DNA of 64,000 nt from Chromohalobacter canadensis (GTDB taxonomy: Bacteria > Pseudomonadota > Gammaproteobacteria > Pseudomonadales > Halomonadaceae). The DNA is taken from positions 1-64,000 of the forward strand of contig NZ_JAJQJH010000014.1 in the NCBI RefSeq assembly GCF_029544075.1. Direction: 5' to 3'. The position numbers and the translations under genes were made by a program. Every line of letters begins with the position of its first letter. The first letter of the stretch is position 1. Under the pieces are notes generated by a model. It was given only the letters and a program-made list of their open reading frames with translations, did not search any database and was not told the DNA's origin. Shown piece by piece: positions 17,411 to 27,125 of this stretch.

Positions 17411-18115
17411 ATGACGCGGGATTGGTTGCGCAGGGGACTGCGCTTTTTGTTGTTCGCGATGCTCGGTTTCGTCGGGCTATCGGTGCTCCTGGTGCTGGTG
17501 TTTCGCGTGGTACCGGTGTTCGGCTCGACGGTGATGCTGGAGCGCAAGATCGAGTCGTGGGTGAGTGGCGAGCCGATCTCGATTCACCAGCAATGGCGGC
17601 CGTGGGCGTCGCTTTCCGACAATGCCAAGCTGGCGGTGATCGCCTCAGAGGACCAGCGCTTTCCCATGCATCACGGATTCGATTTCAACCAGATGCAGAA
17701 GGCACTAGACGCCTGGTTCAGTGGCGACAGCCTGCGCGGCGCCAGCACTATCAGTCAGCAGACGGCCAAGAACCTGTTCCTTTGGACCGATCGGACCTGG
17801 GTGCGCAAGGGCTTCGAAGCCTGGTTCACGGTATTGATCGAACTGCTATGGCCCAAGGAGCGGATCCTCGAGGTGTATCTCAATATCGTCGAGTGGGATA
17901 GCGGCGTGTTCGGTCTCGAAGCCGCCGCGCAGCACTACTTCGGTGTGAGCGCCAACCAACTCAGCGCAGCGCAGGCTAGCCGCTTAGCGGCGATTCTGCC
18001 CAATCCGCGCGAGTGGAGTGCGTCGCGGCCCTCGGCGTACATTCAGCAGCGCAGCCAGTGGATTCGGCAGCAAATGCGTCAACTGGGTGGCAGCGCCTAC
18101 CTCGAGCGCCTGTAA
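17411..18115 (+). CDS. mtgA: Monofunctional peptidoglycan glycosyltransferase MtgA
   Basis: A 234-residue GT51 enzyme that polymerises lipid II into glycan strands. One N-terminal membrane anchor (residues 11-35) places the catalytic domain in the periplasm. Catalytic E80 lies in ASEDQRFPMHHGFD. GASTISQQTAKNL and KERILEVYLNIVEW (second Glu at 144) are the other GT51 motifs. There is no transpeptidase domain, so it is MtgA and not a bifunctional PBP. Its product supplements PBP activity; nothing links it to its neighbours. Confidence 0.96.
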   Translation: MTRDWLRRGLRFLLFAMLGFVGLSVLLVLVFRVVPVFGSTVMLERKIESWVSGEPISIHQQWRPWASLSDNAKLAVIASEDQRFPMHHGFDFNQMQKALDAWFSGDSLRGASTISQQTAKNLFLWTDRTWVRKGFEAWFTVLIELLWPKERILEVYLNIVEWDSGVFGLEAAAQHYFGVSANQLSAAQASRLAAILPNPREWSASRPSAYIQQRSQWIRQQMRQLGGSAYLERL

Positions 18116-18173
18116 GCGTTGGCATCTGCTCGCCGCTGTCATTGCAGTCGCTTTTATTAGATAAGGAGCCTTC

Positions 18174-19100
18174 ATGAATTCCACTTCCGTGGCCATCGTC
18201 GGATTCGGCAAGATCGCACGCGACCAGCACGTGCCCGCCTTGCATGACAGCGCGGCGTTCACGCTCGATGCCGTGGCCAGCCGTAATGCGTCGCTGGAGG
18301 GTGTCGCGCATTTTCGCGATATCCAGACCCTGCTCGATGAGCGTCCGGACATCCAGGCGATTTCGCTGTGCGCGCCGCCGCAAGTGCGTTATCGCCAGGC
18401 GCGCGCGGCCATCGCCGCAGGCAAGCATGTGATGCTGGAAAAACCGCCGGGTGCGACGCTGAGCGAGGTGGAAGATCTGCGTGCTCAGGCCGAACGTGCC
18501 GGCGTGACGCTGTTCGCAACCTGGCATTCGCGTTACGCGGCGGGGGTCGCTCAAGCTCGTGAGTGGCTGAGGGGGCGTCGCGTGCGTTCGGTCAACGTGC
18601 AATGGAAGGAAGACGTACGGCGCTGGCACCCTGGCCAGGAATGGATCTGGGAAGCCGGTGGTCTGGGCGTGTTCGACCCCGGCATCAACGCGTTGTCGAT
18701 CATCACTGCGATTCTGCCCGAACCGTTCTTTCTCACCCAGGGCGAGCTTGCAGTGCCGGCCAATCGCCAGGGACCGATCGCGGCGACGCTGGCGTTCCGC
18801 GATGCACATGATGCCGATATTCGAGCCGAGTTCGACTGGCGCCAGACGGGACCGCAGACCTGGGATATTTACATCGAGACCGATACCGGGCCGTTGTCAC
18901 TCACCCAGGGCGGCAGTCGCTTGACCGTCGGTGATGAGGTGGTAATGGAAGGCGGCGATGCCGAGTATCCCGGGCTCTACGCTCGCTTCGCCGAGCTCAT
19001 CGCTCATGGTGAGAGTGATGTCGATGTCGCGCCACTACGGCATGTCGCCGATGCCTTCCTGCTTGGTCAGCGCGTCAGCGTCGATGCTTTCCACGAGTAA
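18174..19100 (+). CDS. D-galactose/L-arabinose 1-dehydrogenase (Gfo/Idh/MocA family)
   Basis: A 308-residue NAD(P)-dependent sugar oxidoreductase. The Rossmann turn is VGFGKIARDQH at 9-19 and the catalytic-region EKPPG is at 89-93. The length and the WKEDVRRWHPGQEWIW segment match the D-galactose 1-dehydrogenase/Azospirillum-type L-arabinose 1-dehydrogenase group. It would oxidise the free sugar to its lactone in the cytoplasm, the first step of non-phosphorylative catabolism. AAGGAG is the ribosome binding site. The arabinose importer and an AraD1-type enzyme nearby support an L-arabinose (or galactose) role. Confidence 0.85.
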   Translation: MNSTSVAIVGFGKIARDQHVPALHDSAAFTLDAVASRNASLEGVAHFRDIQTLLDERPDIQAISLCAPPQVRYRQARAAIAAGKHVMLEKPPGATLSEVEDLRAQAERAGVTLFATWHSRYAAGVAQAREWLRGRRVRSVNVQWKEDVRRWHPGQEWIWEAGGLGVFDPGINALSIITAILPEPFFLTQGELAVPANRQGPIAATLAFRDAHDADIRAEFDWRQTGPQTWDIYIETDTGPLSLTQGGSRLTVGDEVVMEGGDAEYPGLYARFAELIAHGESDVDVAPLRHVADAFLLGQRVSVDAFHE

Positions 19101-19123
19101 GCGTGCCGTGCTGAGGGCGTGAC

Positions 19124-20062
19124 TCATTGCCCACGGATGATCTCGCGCAGAGTCGACATCAACGCCGCCGCGCCGGGCGAAAGCCGCTGTTCGCGCAGGC
19201 TGACCAGCCCGTAGGGCTGCACGCTCAGCGCCTCTGGGAATGGCAAAATGCGAAAGCGCGGCTGGTCGCAGAGCAGGTCCGCTACCTGCCGCGTGGTCAC
19301 CGTCACGGTATCCGACTTGTCGACCATGGCCAGCGCCACCAGGATGTCCGGCGTATCGACGATTTGACGCGGCAACGCCACGCCGTGATGCAGGAATAGA
19401 TGGTCGACCCGCTGGCGCATCAAGGCGCCGGGCGGCTGCAATACCCAAGGGTAGTCGACCATCGCCGCCAGGTTCAGCGACTCGCGTTGAACGAGCGGGT
19501 GGTCGGCGCGACACACGAAGCACAGCGCCTCCTCGCCGATCTCCTCGAAGACGAAATCGCCCGCGGGCAGCGTCGATGGAATTCGCGCGATGGCGAAGTC
19601 GAACTCGCCCTCCATGAGGCGTGGAATTAGCGCGTGGCTGACATCCACGTCGATGCTGACCTTGAGGTTGGGGCGGTCACGATGCACGCGCTCCACCGCG
19701 CTGGTCAGCAGCGTGACGGCCGGCGCCATCACCGTCCCCACCGAAACACTCCCCGCGCTGCCCGCATGCAATGCATTCAATTCGTCGCCTGCTTGATGAA
19801 GCGACGACATGATGCCGCGCGCGTGTCGAATCACCGTCTCGCCGTACCAATTGGGGGCGATGCCGCGCGGGTGACGGTCGAACAATACGAGGCCGAGCTG
19901 GTTTTCTAGCTCACCCAGCAGTTTGGATGCCGCCGGCTGACTCATACCCAGGCGCTCGGCGGCGCGGTGCAGGTTGCGCAGCTCGTCTAGCGCGATGAAC
20001 AACTGCAAATGGCGCAACTTTAGTCGCACCTTCATGAACCAGTCAGTGGGCAAGGAGCTCAT
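19124..20062 (-). CDS. LysR-family regulator of the sugar cluster (GbpR-like)
   Basis: A 312-residue LysR protein. The helix-turn-helix is at about 25-48 (LHRAAERLGMSQPAASKLL) and the effector domain follows from about 95. The type resembles GbpR, the LysR regulator of galactose/arabinose importers in Azospirillum and Agrobacterium. It is divergent from araF and sits between araF and the sugar dehydrogenase gene, so it probably controls both. The start at 20062 has GAGG upstream. Confidence 0.85.
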   Translation of the reverse strand: MSSLPTDWFMKVRLKLRHLQLFIALDELRNLHRAAERLGMSQPAASKLLGELENQLGLVLFDRHPRGIAPNWYGETVIRHARGIMSSLHQAGDELNALHAGSAGSVSVGTVMAPAVTLLTSAVERVHRDRPNLKVSIDVDVSHALIPRLMEGEFDFAIARIPSTLPAGDFVFEEIGEEALCFVCRADHPLVQRESLNLAAMVDYPWVLQPPGALMRQRVDHLFLHHGVALPRQIVDTPDILVALAMVDKSDTVTVTTRQVADLLCDQPRFRILPFPEALSVQPYGLVSLREQRLSPGAAALMSTLREIIRGQ

Positions 20063-20221
20063 GGTGTCTGGCCTCAGGAGAAAACAATAACAAAATGGAT
20101 ATCGGTATTTCTGTCAAGTGGCATTAGTCGGTTATTTCGCTGATGCCTATTGTTCAGACTGTTAAGAAACCTGTTCTGCAGCACAACAACAACCCCTCGA
20201 AGGGATCCAGGAGGACGCCGG

Positions 20222-21250
20222 ATGTCATTAACAACACCTAAGACGCGTACGCTACGACCCATGACACGTACCCTACTGGGGATGGCCGTGGGCTTGGCGC
20301 TGAGCGCTGGGCCGTTGACGGCACAAGCCCAGAGCGATGAGGACGTCAAGATGGGCTTCATCGTCAAGAAGCCCGAACAGGCGTGGTTCATCAATGAGCA
20401 AGAGGCCGCGACCGCATTGGGTGAAGAGAAAGGCTTCGAAGTGGTGCGCTTGTCGGGCGAAGATGGCCAGGAAGTGTTGAGTGCCATTGATAACCTCAAC
20501 TCGCAAGGCGCTCAGGGCTTCGTGATCTGTCCGCCGGATGTGCGGCTGGGGCCAGCGATCATGAACCGTGCCAAGCAATATGGCATGAAAGTGGTGACCG
20601 TCGACGATCGCTTTATCGGCAGCGATGGCGAGCCGATGGAGAACGTGCCGCACTTGGGGATGTCCGGTTATAAGATCGGTGAGCAAGTCGGTAACGCCAT
20701 CGCCGAAGAGATGGACAATCGCGGCTGGGATCCGGACGAGGTCGCGGCACTGCGTATCACCAACTATGAACTGCCTACCGCAAAAGAGCGTACCGATGGC
20801 GCCACGGCTGCGTTGCTCGAGTCCGGCTTCAAGAAGGACAACATCTTCGATGCCCCGCAACAAAATACCGATACCAGCAGCGCCTTTTCGGCGGCATCGC
20901 CGGTGTTCTCCAAGCGTGGCGATTTCGAGCACTGGGTGATCTACGCCCTCAACGAAGAGAGCGTGCTAGGCGGCGTACGCGCGAGTGAACAGTACGGACT
21001 CGATCCGGAACAGGTCATCGGCGTGGGCATCAACGGCTCCGGCGCGGCGTTCGCAGAGTTCTCGCGTGAGACGCCTACTGGCTTCCACGGTACCGTTGCC
21101 GTGAGTTCGACCATGCATGGGCGCCAATCGGCGGACAACCTCTATCAGTGGATTACCGAAGGCGAGAAGCCCAAGGCCAATACCGAAACTACCGGTAAAC
21201 TGATGACGCGGGACAACTGGCAAGACGTACGGGAAGAGCTGGGTTTGTAA
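20222..21250 (+). CDS. araF: L-arabinose ABC transporter, periplasmic binding protein AraF
   Basis: A 342-residue periplasmic sugar-binding protein. The ATG at 20222 has AGGAGG in front; a longer frame from 20150 lacks one. A signal peptide ends near AQAQSDED. The mature part matches E. coli AraF throughout: [46 protein letters not shown] and GVGINGSG. It captures L-arabinose (AraF-type proteins also bind D-galactose) for AraG/AraH. A terminator-like hairpin between araF and araG probably makes this subunit more abundant than the rest. Confidence 0.95.
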   Translation: MSLTTPKTRTLRPMTRTLLGMAVGLALSAGPLTAQAQSDEDVKMGFIVKKPEQAWFINEQEAATALGEEKGFEVVRLSGEDGQEVLSAIDNLNSQGAQGFVICPPDVRLGPAIMNRAKQYGMKVVTVDDRFIGSDGEPMENVPHLGMSGYKIGEQVGNAIAEEMDNRGWDPDEVAALRITNYELPTAKERTDGATAALLESGFKKDNIFDAPQQNTDTSSAFSAASPVFSKRGDFEHWVIYALNEESVLGGVRASEQYGLDPEQVIGVGINGSGAAFAEFSRETPTGFHGTVAVSSTMHGRQSADNLYQWITEGEKPKANTETTGKLMTRDNWQDVREELGL

Positions 21251-21255
21251 GATCG

Positions 21256-21289
21256 ATGCCCGCGCCCCGGTGCGCGGGCATGCTTTTTT
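21256..21289 (+). terminator. Attenuating hairpin between araF and araG
   Basis: ATGCCCGCG pairs with CGCGGGCAT (nine perfect pairs, eight-base loop), followed by six T residues. It lies in the 55-base gap between the two genes, so it should act as a partial terminator favouring the binding protein. Confidence 0.85.
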
Positions 21290-21305
21290 CCTTCAGGAGT
21301 GCCGT

Positions 21306-22799
21306 ATGTCCGAGGCTTTTCTTCGTTTCGACGATATTACCGTCGAGTTTCCAGGTGTGAGGGCTCTCGACGGTGTGAGTTTTGCTGCAAAAGCCGGCGA
21401 GGTGCATGCCTTGATGGGCGAGAACGGTGCCGGGAAGTCGACCTTGCTCAAGGTGCTCAGCGGCGTCAATCGCCCTTCCTCGGGACAGTTGTGGATCGAT
21501 GGCCAGTCGTATGTCTTTACCAACGCTCGCGAGGCGTTGGCTAAAGGCATCGCGATCATCTATCAAGAACTCACATTGTCACCCAACTTGTCGGTGGCCG
21601 AGAACCTGTTGCTGGGACAGTTGCCGGAGCGTCGCGGCTTCATCGACCGGCGTACCATGAAGGCGCGTGCTCGGGAGATTCTCGAAGATCTCGGCGAAGG
21701 CGAGATCGACCCGGCCACCAAGGTGCGGGAGCTGTCCATCGGCCAACAGCAAATGATCGAGATCGGTCGTGCATTATTACGTGACGCCAAGATCATCGCC
21801 TTCGACGAGCCCACCAGTAGTCTTTCCGTGCAAGAGACACGGCAACTCAAACGCATCGTTGCGCGGCTACGCGAGGAGGGGCGCGTGGTGCTGTACGTCA
21901 CGCATCGCATGGAAGAAGTCTTCGAGATGTGCGATGCGCTGACGGTGTTCCGCGATGGGCGCCATATTTGCACCCACGAGACATTGGAAGGCGTCGATCA
22001 AGACACCTTGGTTGGCGAGATGGTAGGCCGACAGATCGAGGACGTTTATGGCTTCAGACAGCGTGCCATGGGCGACGTATTGATGCGTATCGACGGTCTT
22101 CAGGGGCGGGGCGTTAACGAGCCGGTCAGTCTGGAGGTGAAGCGCGGCGAAGTGTTCGGTCTCTTCGGGCTTGTCGGCGCTGGGCGTAGCGAGCTGATGC
22201 GTCTGGTGTGCGGCGTGGAAAAGGCGAGCCAAGGGCAGGTGACATTTCGTGGCAAAACCGGTGTCTTTACCTCGCCCCAACAGGCAATTCGTGCGGGCAT
22301 CGCCATGTGTCCCGAGGATCGCAAATCCCAAGGAATATTCCCCGTGGCGAGTGTCGCCGACAATCTCAATATCAGTTGTCGGCGCTTCTTCAAGCGCTGG
22401 GGCGTGTTTCGCCATGCTGGGCGTGAAGCCGATAACGCCAAGACTTATATCCAGCGTTTGAGTATCAAGACGCCGAACCATCGCACACCGATCAATACCC
22501 TCTCGGGGGGGAATCAGCAGAAGGTGATTGTCGGGCGCTGGCTGGCGGAGGAGATCGACTTGTTCGTGATGGACGAGCCCACGCGTGGCATCGACGTGGG
22601 GGCTCGACGCGATATCTACACCTTGCTGTATGACCTCGCGGACCAGGGTAAGGGCGTGATCGTGATTTCCAGCGACCTCGCTGAGGTCAGCTCGATCTGC
22701 GATCGCATCGGCGTCATGCGCGATGGCGCCCTGGTCGATATCGTACCGCGCGAGCAGGCGACCCAAGAGCGCCTGCTGGGACTGGCGCTTCCGGCTTGA
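21306..22799 (+). CDS. araG: L-arabinose ABC transporter, dual ATPase AraG
   Basis: A 497-residue tandem ATPase. The first half has Walker [10 protein letters not shown] (38-46), the signature LSIGQQQ and Walker [12 protein letters not shown]. The second half has a degenerate Walker A (VGAGRSE), a full signature LSGGNQQK and [13 protein letters not shown]. This asymmetry is normal for monosaccharide importers. It powers AraFGH uptake at the inner membrane. The start at 21306 follows CAGGAG, inside the attenuator region. Confidence 0.95.
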   Translation: MSEAFLRFDDITVEFPGVRALDGVSFAAKAGEVHALMGENGAGKSTLLKVLSGVNRPSSGQLWIDGQSYVFTNAREALAKGIAIIYQELTLSPNLSVAENLLLGQLPERRGFIDRRTMKARAREILEDLGEGEIDPATKVRELSIGQQQMIEIGRALLRDAKIIAFDEPTSSLSVQETRQLKRIVARLREEGRVVLYVTHRMEEVFEMCDALTVFRDGRHICTHETLEGVDQDTLVGEMVGRQIEDVYGFRQRAMGDVLMRIDGLQGRGVNEPVSLEVKRGEVFGLFGLVGAGRSELMRLVCGVEKASQGQVTFRGKTGVFTSPQQAIRAGIAMCPEDRKSQGIFPVASVADNLNISCRRFFKRWGVFRHAGREADNAKTYIQRLSIKTPNHRTPINTLSGGNQQKVIVGRWLAEEIDLFVMDEPTRGIDVGARRDIYTLLYDLADQGKGVIVISSDLAEVSSICDRIGVMRDGALVDIVPREQATQERLLGLALPA

Positions 22800-22851
22800 G
22801 TTGCCATCAATCGCATTGCTCACCCGCTAACAACATGAAGAGATTGACCAC

Positions 22852-23853
22852 ATGAGCACAAACAAAATGGCCGCTACCGACACCTCGCCGACGGCGCCAA
22901 AACCGCGGGCCAAGGCATTGCGCACGTTGCTCGACACCTCCGGGTTGATTGCGATTTTTTTCGTCCTCTTCATCGCTTTGGCGATATTCGTGCCGGACTT
23001 TCTGACCGGCCGCAATATCGTCGGATTGCTACTCTCGGTCACCCTGATCGGCACCATCGCGACCACCATGATGATGGTGCTGGCCCTCGGCGAGGTGGAT
23101 TTGTCGGTCGCCTCCATCGTCGCCTTTACCGGCGTGGTGGCTGCCGTTGTGACGTCGACCTCGGGCAGCGTCTTCATTGGCGTGCTCGTGGGAGTCGCCG
23201 CTGGTGGCGCGGTGGGGGCCTTCAATGGCTTCGTGGTATCCAAGTTCGGCATCAATTCATTGATTGCCACTTTGGCAGCGATGGAGTTCGTGCGCGGGTT
23301 GGCTTACATCACTTCCGGGGGTGATGCGGTCATGGTCACCGTGCCGAGCTTCTTCGACTTGGGCAGTGCTTCATTTCTGGGGCTGACGTTGCCGGTATGG
23401 ACCATGATCGCGTGTTTCGTGGTCTTCGGAATCGTGCTCAATATGACGGCGTTCGGACGCAACACCCTGGCGACCGGTGGTAATGCCGAGGCGGCGAGCT
23501 TGGCTGGGGTCAACGTCCGGCGTCTGAAGATTACCGTGTTCGCCCTTCAGGGCGTTGTCGCGGGCATCGCTGGGGTACTGTTGGCCTCGCGCATGGGGCT
23601 TGGCGACCCCAACACCTCGATGGGGCTAGAGCTGGCGGTGATTTCCGCCTGTGTGCTGGGTGGCGTCTCGCTGTCTGGTGGGGTGGCCTCGATCACCGGC
23701 GTGCTAGTCGGCGTTTTGATCATGGGCTGCGTACAGAACGCGATGGGGCTACTCAACGTGCCCACCTTCTATCAGTATCTGGTACGCGGGGCGATCCTGC
23801 TGCTGGCGGTGATGTTCGACCGCTGGAAACAAACACGCCGCGCCAAGGGGTGA
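22852..23853 (+). CDS. araH: L-arabinose ABC transporter, permease AraH
   Basis: A 333-residue inner-membrane permease of the monosaccharide (BPD_transp_2) family, with eight or more membrane segments. Motifs include LALGEVDLSVASIVAFTG, NSLIATLAAMEFVRGLAY and TGGNAEAASLAGVNVRRLK, the coupling loop that contacts AraG. It forms the pore for AraF-delivered arabinose. The ribosome binding site is weak. It ends seven bases before the SDR gene. Confidence 0.94.
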   Translation: MSTNKMAATDTSPTAPKPRAKALRTLLDTSGLIAIFFVLFIALAIFVPDFLTGRNIVGLLLSVTLIGTIATTMMMVLALGEVDLSVASIVAFTGVVAAVVTSTSGSVFIGVLVGVAAGGAVGAFNGFVVSKFGINSLIATLAAMEFVRGLAYITSGGDAVMVTVPSFFDLGSASFLGLTLPVWTMIACFVVFGIVLNMTAFGRNTLATGGNAEAASLAGVNVRRLKITVFALQGVVAGIAGVLLASRMGLGDPNTSMGLELAVISACVLGGVSLSGGVASITGVLVGVLIMGCVQNAMGLLNVPTFYQYLVRGAILLLAVMFDRWKQTRRAKG

Positions 23854-23859
23854 CGTGCG

Positions 23860-24645
23860 ATGGCGGAAAGAGCGCCGCGCCTGCATGGCAAACATGTCTT
23901 CATTACCGGAGCGGCGGCCGGCATCGGCCGGGCCATGGCTGAGGCCTGTATCGAGGAAGGTGCGCACGTATCGCTAGCGGATATCGATCTCGAAGGCGCG
24001 CAAGCCGTCGCCCGGCAACTGCGCGATACCGGCGGGGTGGTTGTGGCGATCGCCTGCGATATTGCCGATCCCGCTTCTGTGAACATGGCGCTCGACGCGG
24101 CACGCGAGGCGCATGGGCCGGTCACGACTCTGATCAACAATGCTGGGCGCAACGTCTTCCACACGCCGCTTGAAATGCCCGAGGCTGCCTGGCAGCGCTG
24201 CATGTCAGTGGATCTGGAAGGCGCTTGGCACTGCGCGCGCGGTGTGTTGCCAGACATGCTCGCGCAGGCGAGTGGCAGCATCATCAACGTGGCCTCGACG
24301 CATGCGTTTTCCATCCTGCCGGGCTGTTTTCCCTACGCGGTGGCCAAGCACGGTTTGATAGGGCTGACGCGGTCGCTGGGCATCGAATACGCTCGACAAG
24401 GCGTGCGAGTCAATGCCATCGCGCCGGGGTATATCGCTACGCCCGCGGTCGAGGCACACTGGCAACGATTCGACGAGCCGGACGCGGCCAGGCAGCGGAT
24501 CGAGGCGCTGTTGCCGCCGGGGCGCCTGGGAACGCCGCGGGAGGTCGCCATGACGGCGGTCTTTCTCGCCTCCGACGAGGCACCGTTCATCAACGCAAGC
24601 TGTATCACCATTGATGGCGGGCGCAGCGTGGTCTATCACGATTGA
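23860..24645 (+). CDS. Short-chain dehydrogenase/reductase in the arabinose operon
   Basis: A 261-residue classical SDR: TGAAAGIG coenzyme turn at about 16-23, NNAG near 91, and the YAVAK catalytic pair near 158-162. AAGGGG from the end of araH serves as ribosome binding site. Genes like this in arabinose/galactose oxidative clusters oxidise the sugar or reduce a pathway intermediate. Which one is not readable from sequence, and a sugar 1-dehydrogenase already exists at 18174. Confidence 0.85.
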   Translation: MAERAPRLHGKHVFITGAAAGIGRAMAEACIEEGAHVSLADIDLEGAQAVARQLRDTGGVVVAIACDIADPASVNMALDAAREAHGPVTTLINNAGRNVFHTPLEMPEAAWQRCMSVDLEGAWHCARGVLPDMLAQASGSIINVASTHAFSILPGCFPYAVAKHGLIGLTRSLGIEYARQGVRVNAIAPGYIATPAVEAHWQRFDEPDAARQRIEALLPPGRLGTPREVAMTAVFLASDEAPFINASCITIDGGRSVVYHD

Positions 24646-24686
24646 GCGACCCACCGTCACCGACTCGACCTTCAGGAGCCCATAAC

Positions 24687-25694
24687 ATGCAACTCGCACA
24701 AGCTCGGAACGACAATGGCGAGCGTTTCGTCCTGGTCATCGAAGACGATCCGACACAGGCGCGTCGTCTAGATGACGTGGATAGCGTGCTAGCCCTGGCA
24801 CTCACGGCGCTCGATCGCAATGTCGGGCTTGCCGCGTTGGTTGCCGAGTGGCCGGGAGAGGCCCGTATCGACGCCGCGGCATTGTCCGATCAAGGTCGCC
24901 TATTGGCACCGCTCGATCATCCCGACCCGGCGCACTTGCTGGTCACCGGCACCGGGTTGACGCATCTCGGTAGTGCCGAAGGGCGCGACAAGATGCACCG
25001 CCAAATGAACGAGGCAGATCAGAGCGAAGCGCCGCTCACCGACTCGATGAAAATGTTCCGCAAGGGGCTCGAGGGCGGTAAACCGACCGGCGATGATTTC
25101 GGCGTGCAGCCGGAGTGGTTCTACAAGGGCGATGGCGGCATCGTCATGGCCCCAGGCGAGGCGCTGCGCATGCCACATTTCGCGCTGGATGGCGGCGAAG
25201 AGCCCGAAATCGCCGGGCTGTATCTGATCGACAACGACGGCGCGCCGCGTCGCATCGGCTATGCGCTGGGCAACGAGTTCTCGGATCATGTCACCGAGCG
25301 CGAGAACTACCTGTACCTGGCGCATTCCAAGCTGCGTGCCTGTTCCTTCGGCCCGACGTTGCTCGTCGACGAACTGCCCGACGACGTGCAGGGCACATCG
25401 CGCATCCGGCGCGACGGCGGTGTGCTATGGGAGAAACCGTTCATCTCCGGCGAAGACAACATGTGCCACAGCCTCGCCAATCTCGAGGCACATCATTTCA
25501 AGTACGCGCAGTTCTGTCGGCCGGGTGACGTTCATGTGCACTTCTTCGGCACTGCGACACTGAGCTTCAGCGACGGTATCAGTGCTCAGCCGGGAGATGT
25601 GTTCGAAATCGACGCCAAGCCATTCGCCCTACCATTGCGTAATCCGCTGGCAAAGGACGCCACCGCACCGGTGCCGAGCGTCAAACCTCTGTAA
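24687..25694 (+). CDS. araD1: AraD1/GguC family enzyme, probable 2-keto-3-deoxy-L-arabonate dehydratase
   Basis: A 335-residue fumarylacetoacetase-fold protein of the GguC/AraD1 group. Key segments: GTGLTHLGSAEGRDKMHR, QPEWFYKGDG, YALGNEFSDHVTERENYLYLAHSKLR (metal-binding acidic residues) and GDVHVHFFGTATLSFSDG. The family has been assigned by comparative genomics to 2-keto-3-deoxy-L-arabonate dehydration to 2-ketoglutarate semialdehyde. The ATG at 24687 follows CAGGAG; the upstream in-frame ATG overlaps the SDR gene. Last gene of the operon, ending at a strong terminator. Confidence 0.85.
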   Translation: MQLAQARNDNGERFVLVIEDDPTQARRLDDVDSVLALALTALDRNVGLAALVAEWPGEARIDAAALSDQGRLLAPLDHPDPAHLLVTGTGLTHLGSAEGRDKMHRQMNEADQSEAPLTDSMKMFRKGLEGGKPTGDDFGVQPEWFYKGDGGIVMAPGEALRMPHFALDGGEEPEIAGLYLIDNDGAPRRIGYALGNEFSDHVTERENYLYLAHSKLRACSFGPTLLVDELPDDVQGTSRIRRDGGVLWEKPFISGEDNMCHSLANLEAHHFKYAQFCRPGDVHVHFFGTATLSFSDGISAQPGDVFEIDAKPFALPLRNPLAKDATAPVPSVKPL

Positions 25695-25719
25695 GTCTTT
25701 CAGTCTATTTTGACCCGAA

Positions 25720-25757
25720 CCCCAACGGCCGCTGGAGCATACCAGCGGCCGTTGGGG
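25720..25757. terminator. 16-bp perfect-stem terminator between convergent operons
   Basis: CCCCAACGGCCGCTGG pairs perfectly with CCAGCGGCCGTTGGGG around AGCATA. It lies between the ends of araD1 and the TRAP large permease gene, which face each other, and probably serves both. T residues downstream are few, but stem stability is high. Confidence 0.8.
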
Positions 25758-25795
25758 TTGTGGCGGGTTGGCGTTGTGCTGAGGGAGTATGTCGG

Positions 25796-27097
25796 TCAGT
25801 TCATCGCTTGCGGTAGATACAATGCGATCCCAGGGAACAGGTGTAATAGCACCACGGCGAGGATCATTAGCAAGAAGAACGGCAGGGTAGCGCGGGTGAT
25901 GGTGATGATGTCCTTGCCGGTCAGTCCCTGAATGACGAACAGGTTGAAGCCGACCGGCGGTGTGATCTGCGACATTTCCACCACGATGACCAGGTAGATG
26001 CCGAACCAGATGAGGTCGATCCCTGCGCCTTCGATCAGCGGCATGATGATCGACGTGACCAGCAGGATCAGCGAGATACCGTCGAGGAAGCAGCCCAGTA
26101 CCAATAAGAAGAGTGTCAGAACCACCAGCAGCATGGTCGGGGACAGTCCCATCTCGGCGATGGCGTTAGCGAGCTGCATGGGCAGTTGCGTGAAACTCAT
26201 TGCCGAGGAGAGAAAAGAGGCGCCTGCGATGATGAAGGCGATCATGCACGCCGTGCGCAGCGCCGCGAAGAGCGAGTCGAGAAAGATGGCCTTGTTGAAG
26301 TGACCGTTGCCCCGCGCGATCAGCATCGACAGCACCACGCCGACGGCGGCGGCTTCGGTGGGCGAGGCCAGCCCGCCGTAGATGCTGCCCAGGATGCCGC
26401 CGATGAGCGCCAGTAGTGGGATCAACTGGGCGCTATTGCGGAGCTTCTGTCCGAACGGCATGTGGGCCGCGCCCTCGCCGGCACGCCCTTGGCGGTTGCC
26501 GACCAGCAACGACCAACCGATCAGGTAGGTCATGAACAGACCCAGCAGCAGCAAGCCCGGCAGAATGCCGGCGATGAATAGCCGCGAGATTGACTGCTCG
26601 GTCACCACGCCGTAGACGATCATCATGATCGAAGGTGGAATCAGCAGGCCCAGCGTCGAGGCGCTGGCCAGCGTGCCGATGGCAAGGTTACCGTCGTAGC
26701 CGCGGCGTTCCAGCTCGGGCAGCGTCATCTTGCCGACCGTGGCGCAGGTCGCCGCCGAAGAGCCGCATACGGCGGCGAATAGGCCGCTACCGATGATATT
26801 GGAATGCAGCAAGCGTCCCGGCAGGCGATTGAGCCAGGGCGCCAGGGCGCGAAACATGTTGTCCGCAAGCCCCGAGCGAAACAGGATCTCGCCCATCCAG
26901 ACGAACATTGGCAGAGCGGTCAAATCCCAGCCGTAGCTGGCGCCCCAGAAGTCGGACGCCAGAATGGGGCCGGGCTCGAAACTGCCGAAGAACGTCAGGG
27001 CGATCCAGCCGGTTCCCAGCAGGGCAAAGGCGATCCATACGCCGCCGCCGAGAAGCAGCGCCAGGGCGAGGATCGTGACGAGACTGAGGGTCAGCAT
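25796..27097 (-). CDS. TRAP transporter large permease (DctM-type)
   Basis: A 433-residue inner-membrane protein with about 12 hydrophobic helices. The family motif GLASPTEAAAVGVV is present, and the C-terminal TPPVGFNLFVIQG is typical of DctM. It forms the ion-coupled channel of a tripartite ATP-independent uptake system. The ATG at 27097 (GAGGATG upstream) replaces a longer frame that would run into the small-permease gene. Confidence 0.93.
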   Translation of the reverse strand: MLTLSLVTILALALLLGGGVWIAFALLGTGWIALTFFGSFEPGPILASDFWGASYGWDLTALPMFVWMGEILFRSGLADNMFRALAPWLNRLPGRLLHSNIIGSGLFAAVCGSSAATCATVGKMTLPELERRGYDGNLAIGTLASASTLGLLIPPSIMMIVYGVVTEQSISRLFIAGILPGLLLLGLFMTYLIGWSLLVGNRQGRAGEGAAHMPFGQKLRNSAQLIPLLALIGGILGSIYGGLASPTEAAAVGVVLSMLIARGNGHFNKAIFLDSLFAALRTACMIAFIIAGASFLSSAMSFTQLPMQLANAIAEMGLSPTMLLVVLTLFLLVLGCFLDGISLILLVTSIIMPLIEGAGIDLIWFGIYLVIVVEMSQITPPVGFNLFVIQGLTGKDIITITRATLPFFLLMILAVVLLHLFPGIALYLPQAMN

Positions 27098-27125
27098 GAC
27101 AAGGCATCCTCTCGCGTATGGCGGA

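Noticed and set aside
20083-20154. AACAATA...TATTGTT inverted repeat in the LysR/araF promoter region
   Set aside because: The seven-base arms are 58 bases apart and AT-rich; too weak to call an operator.
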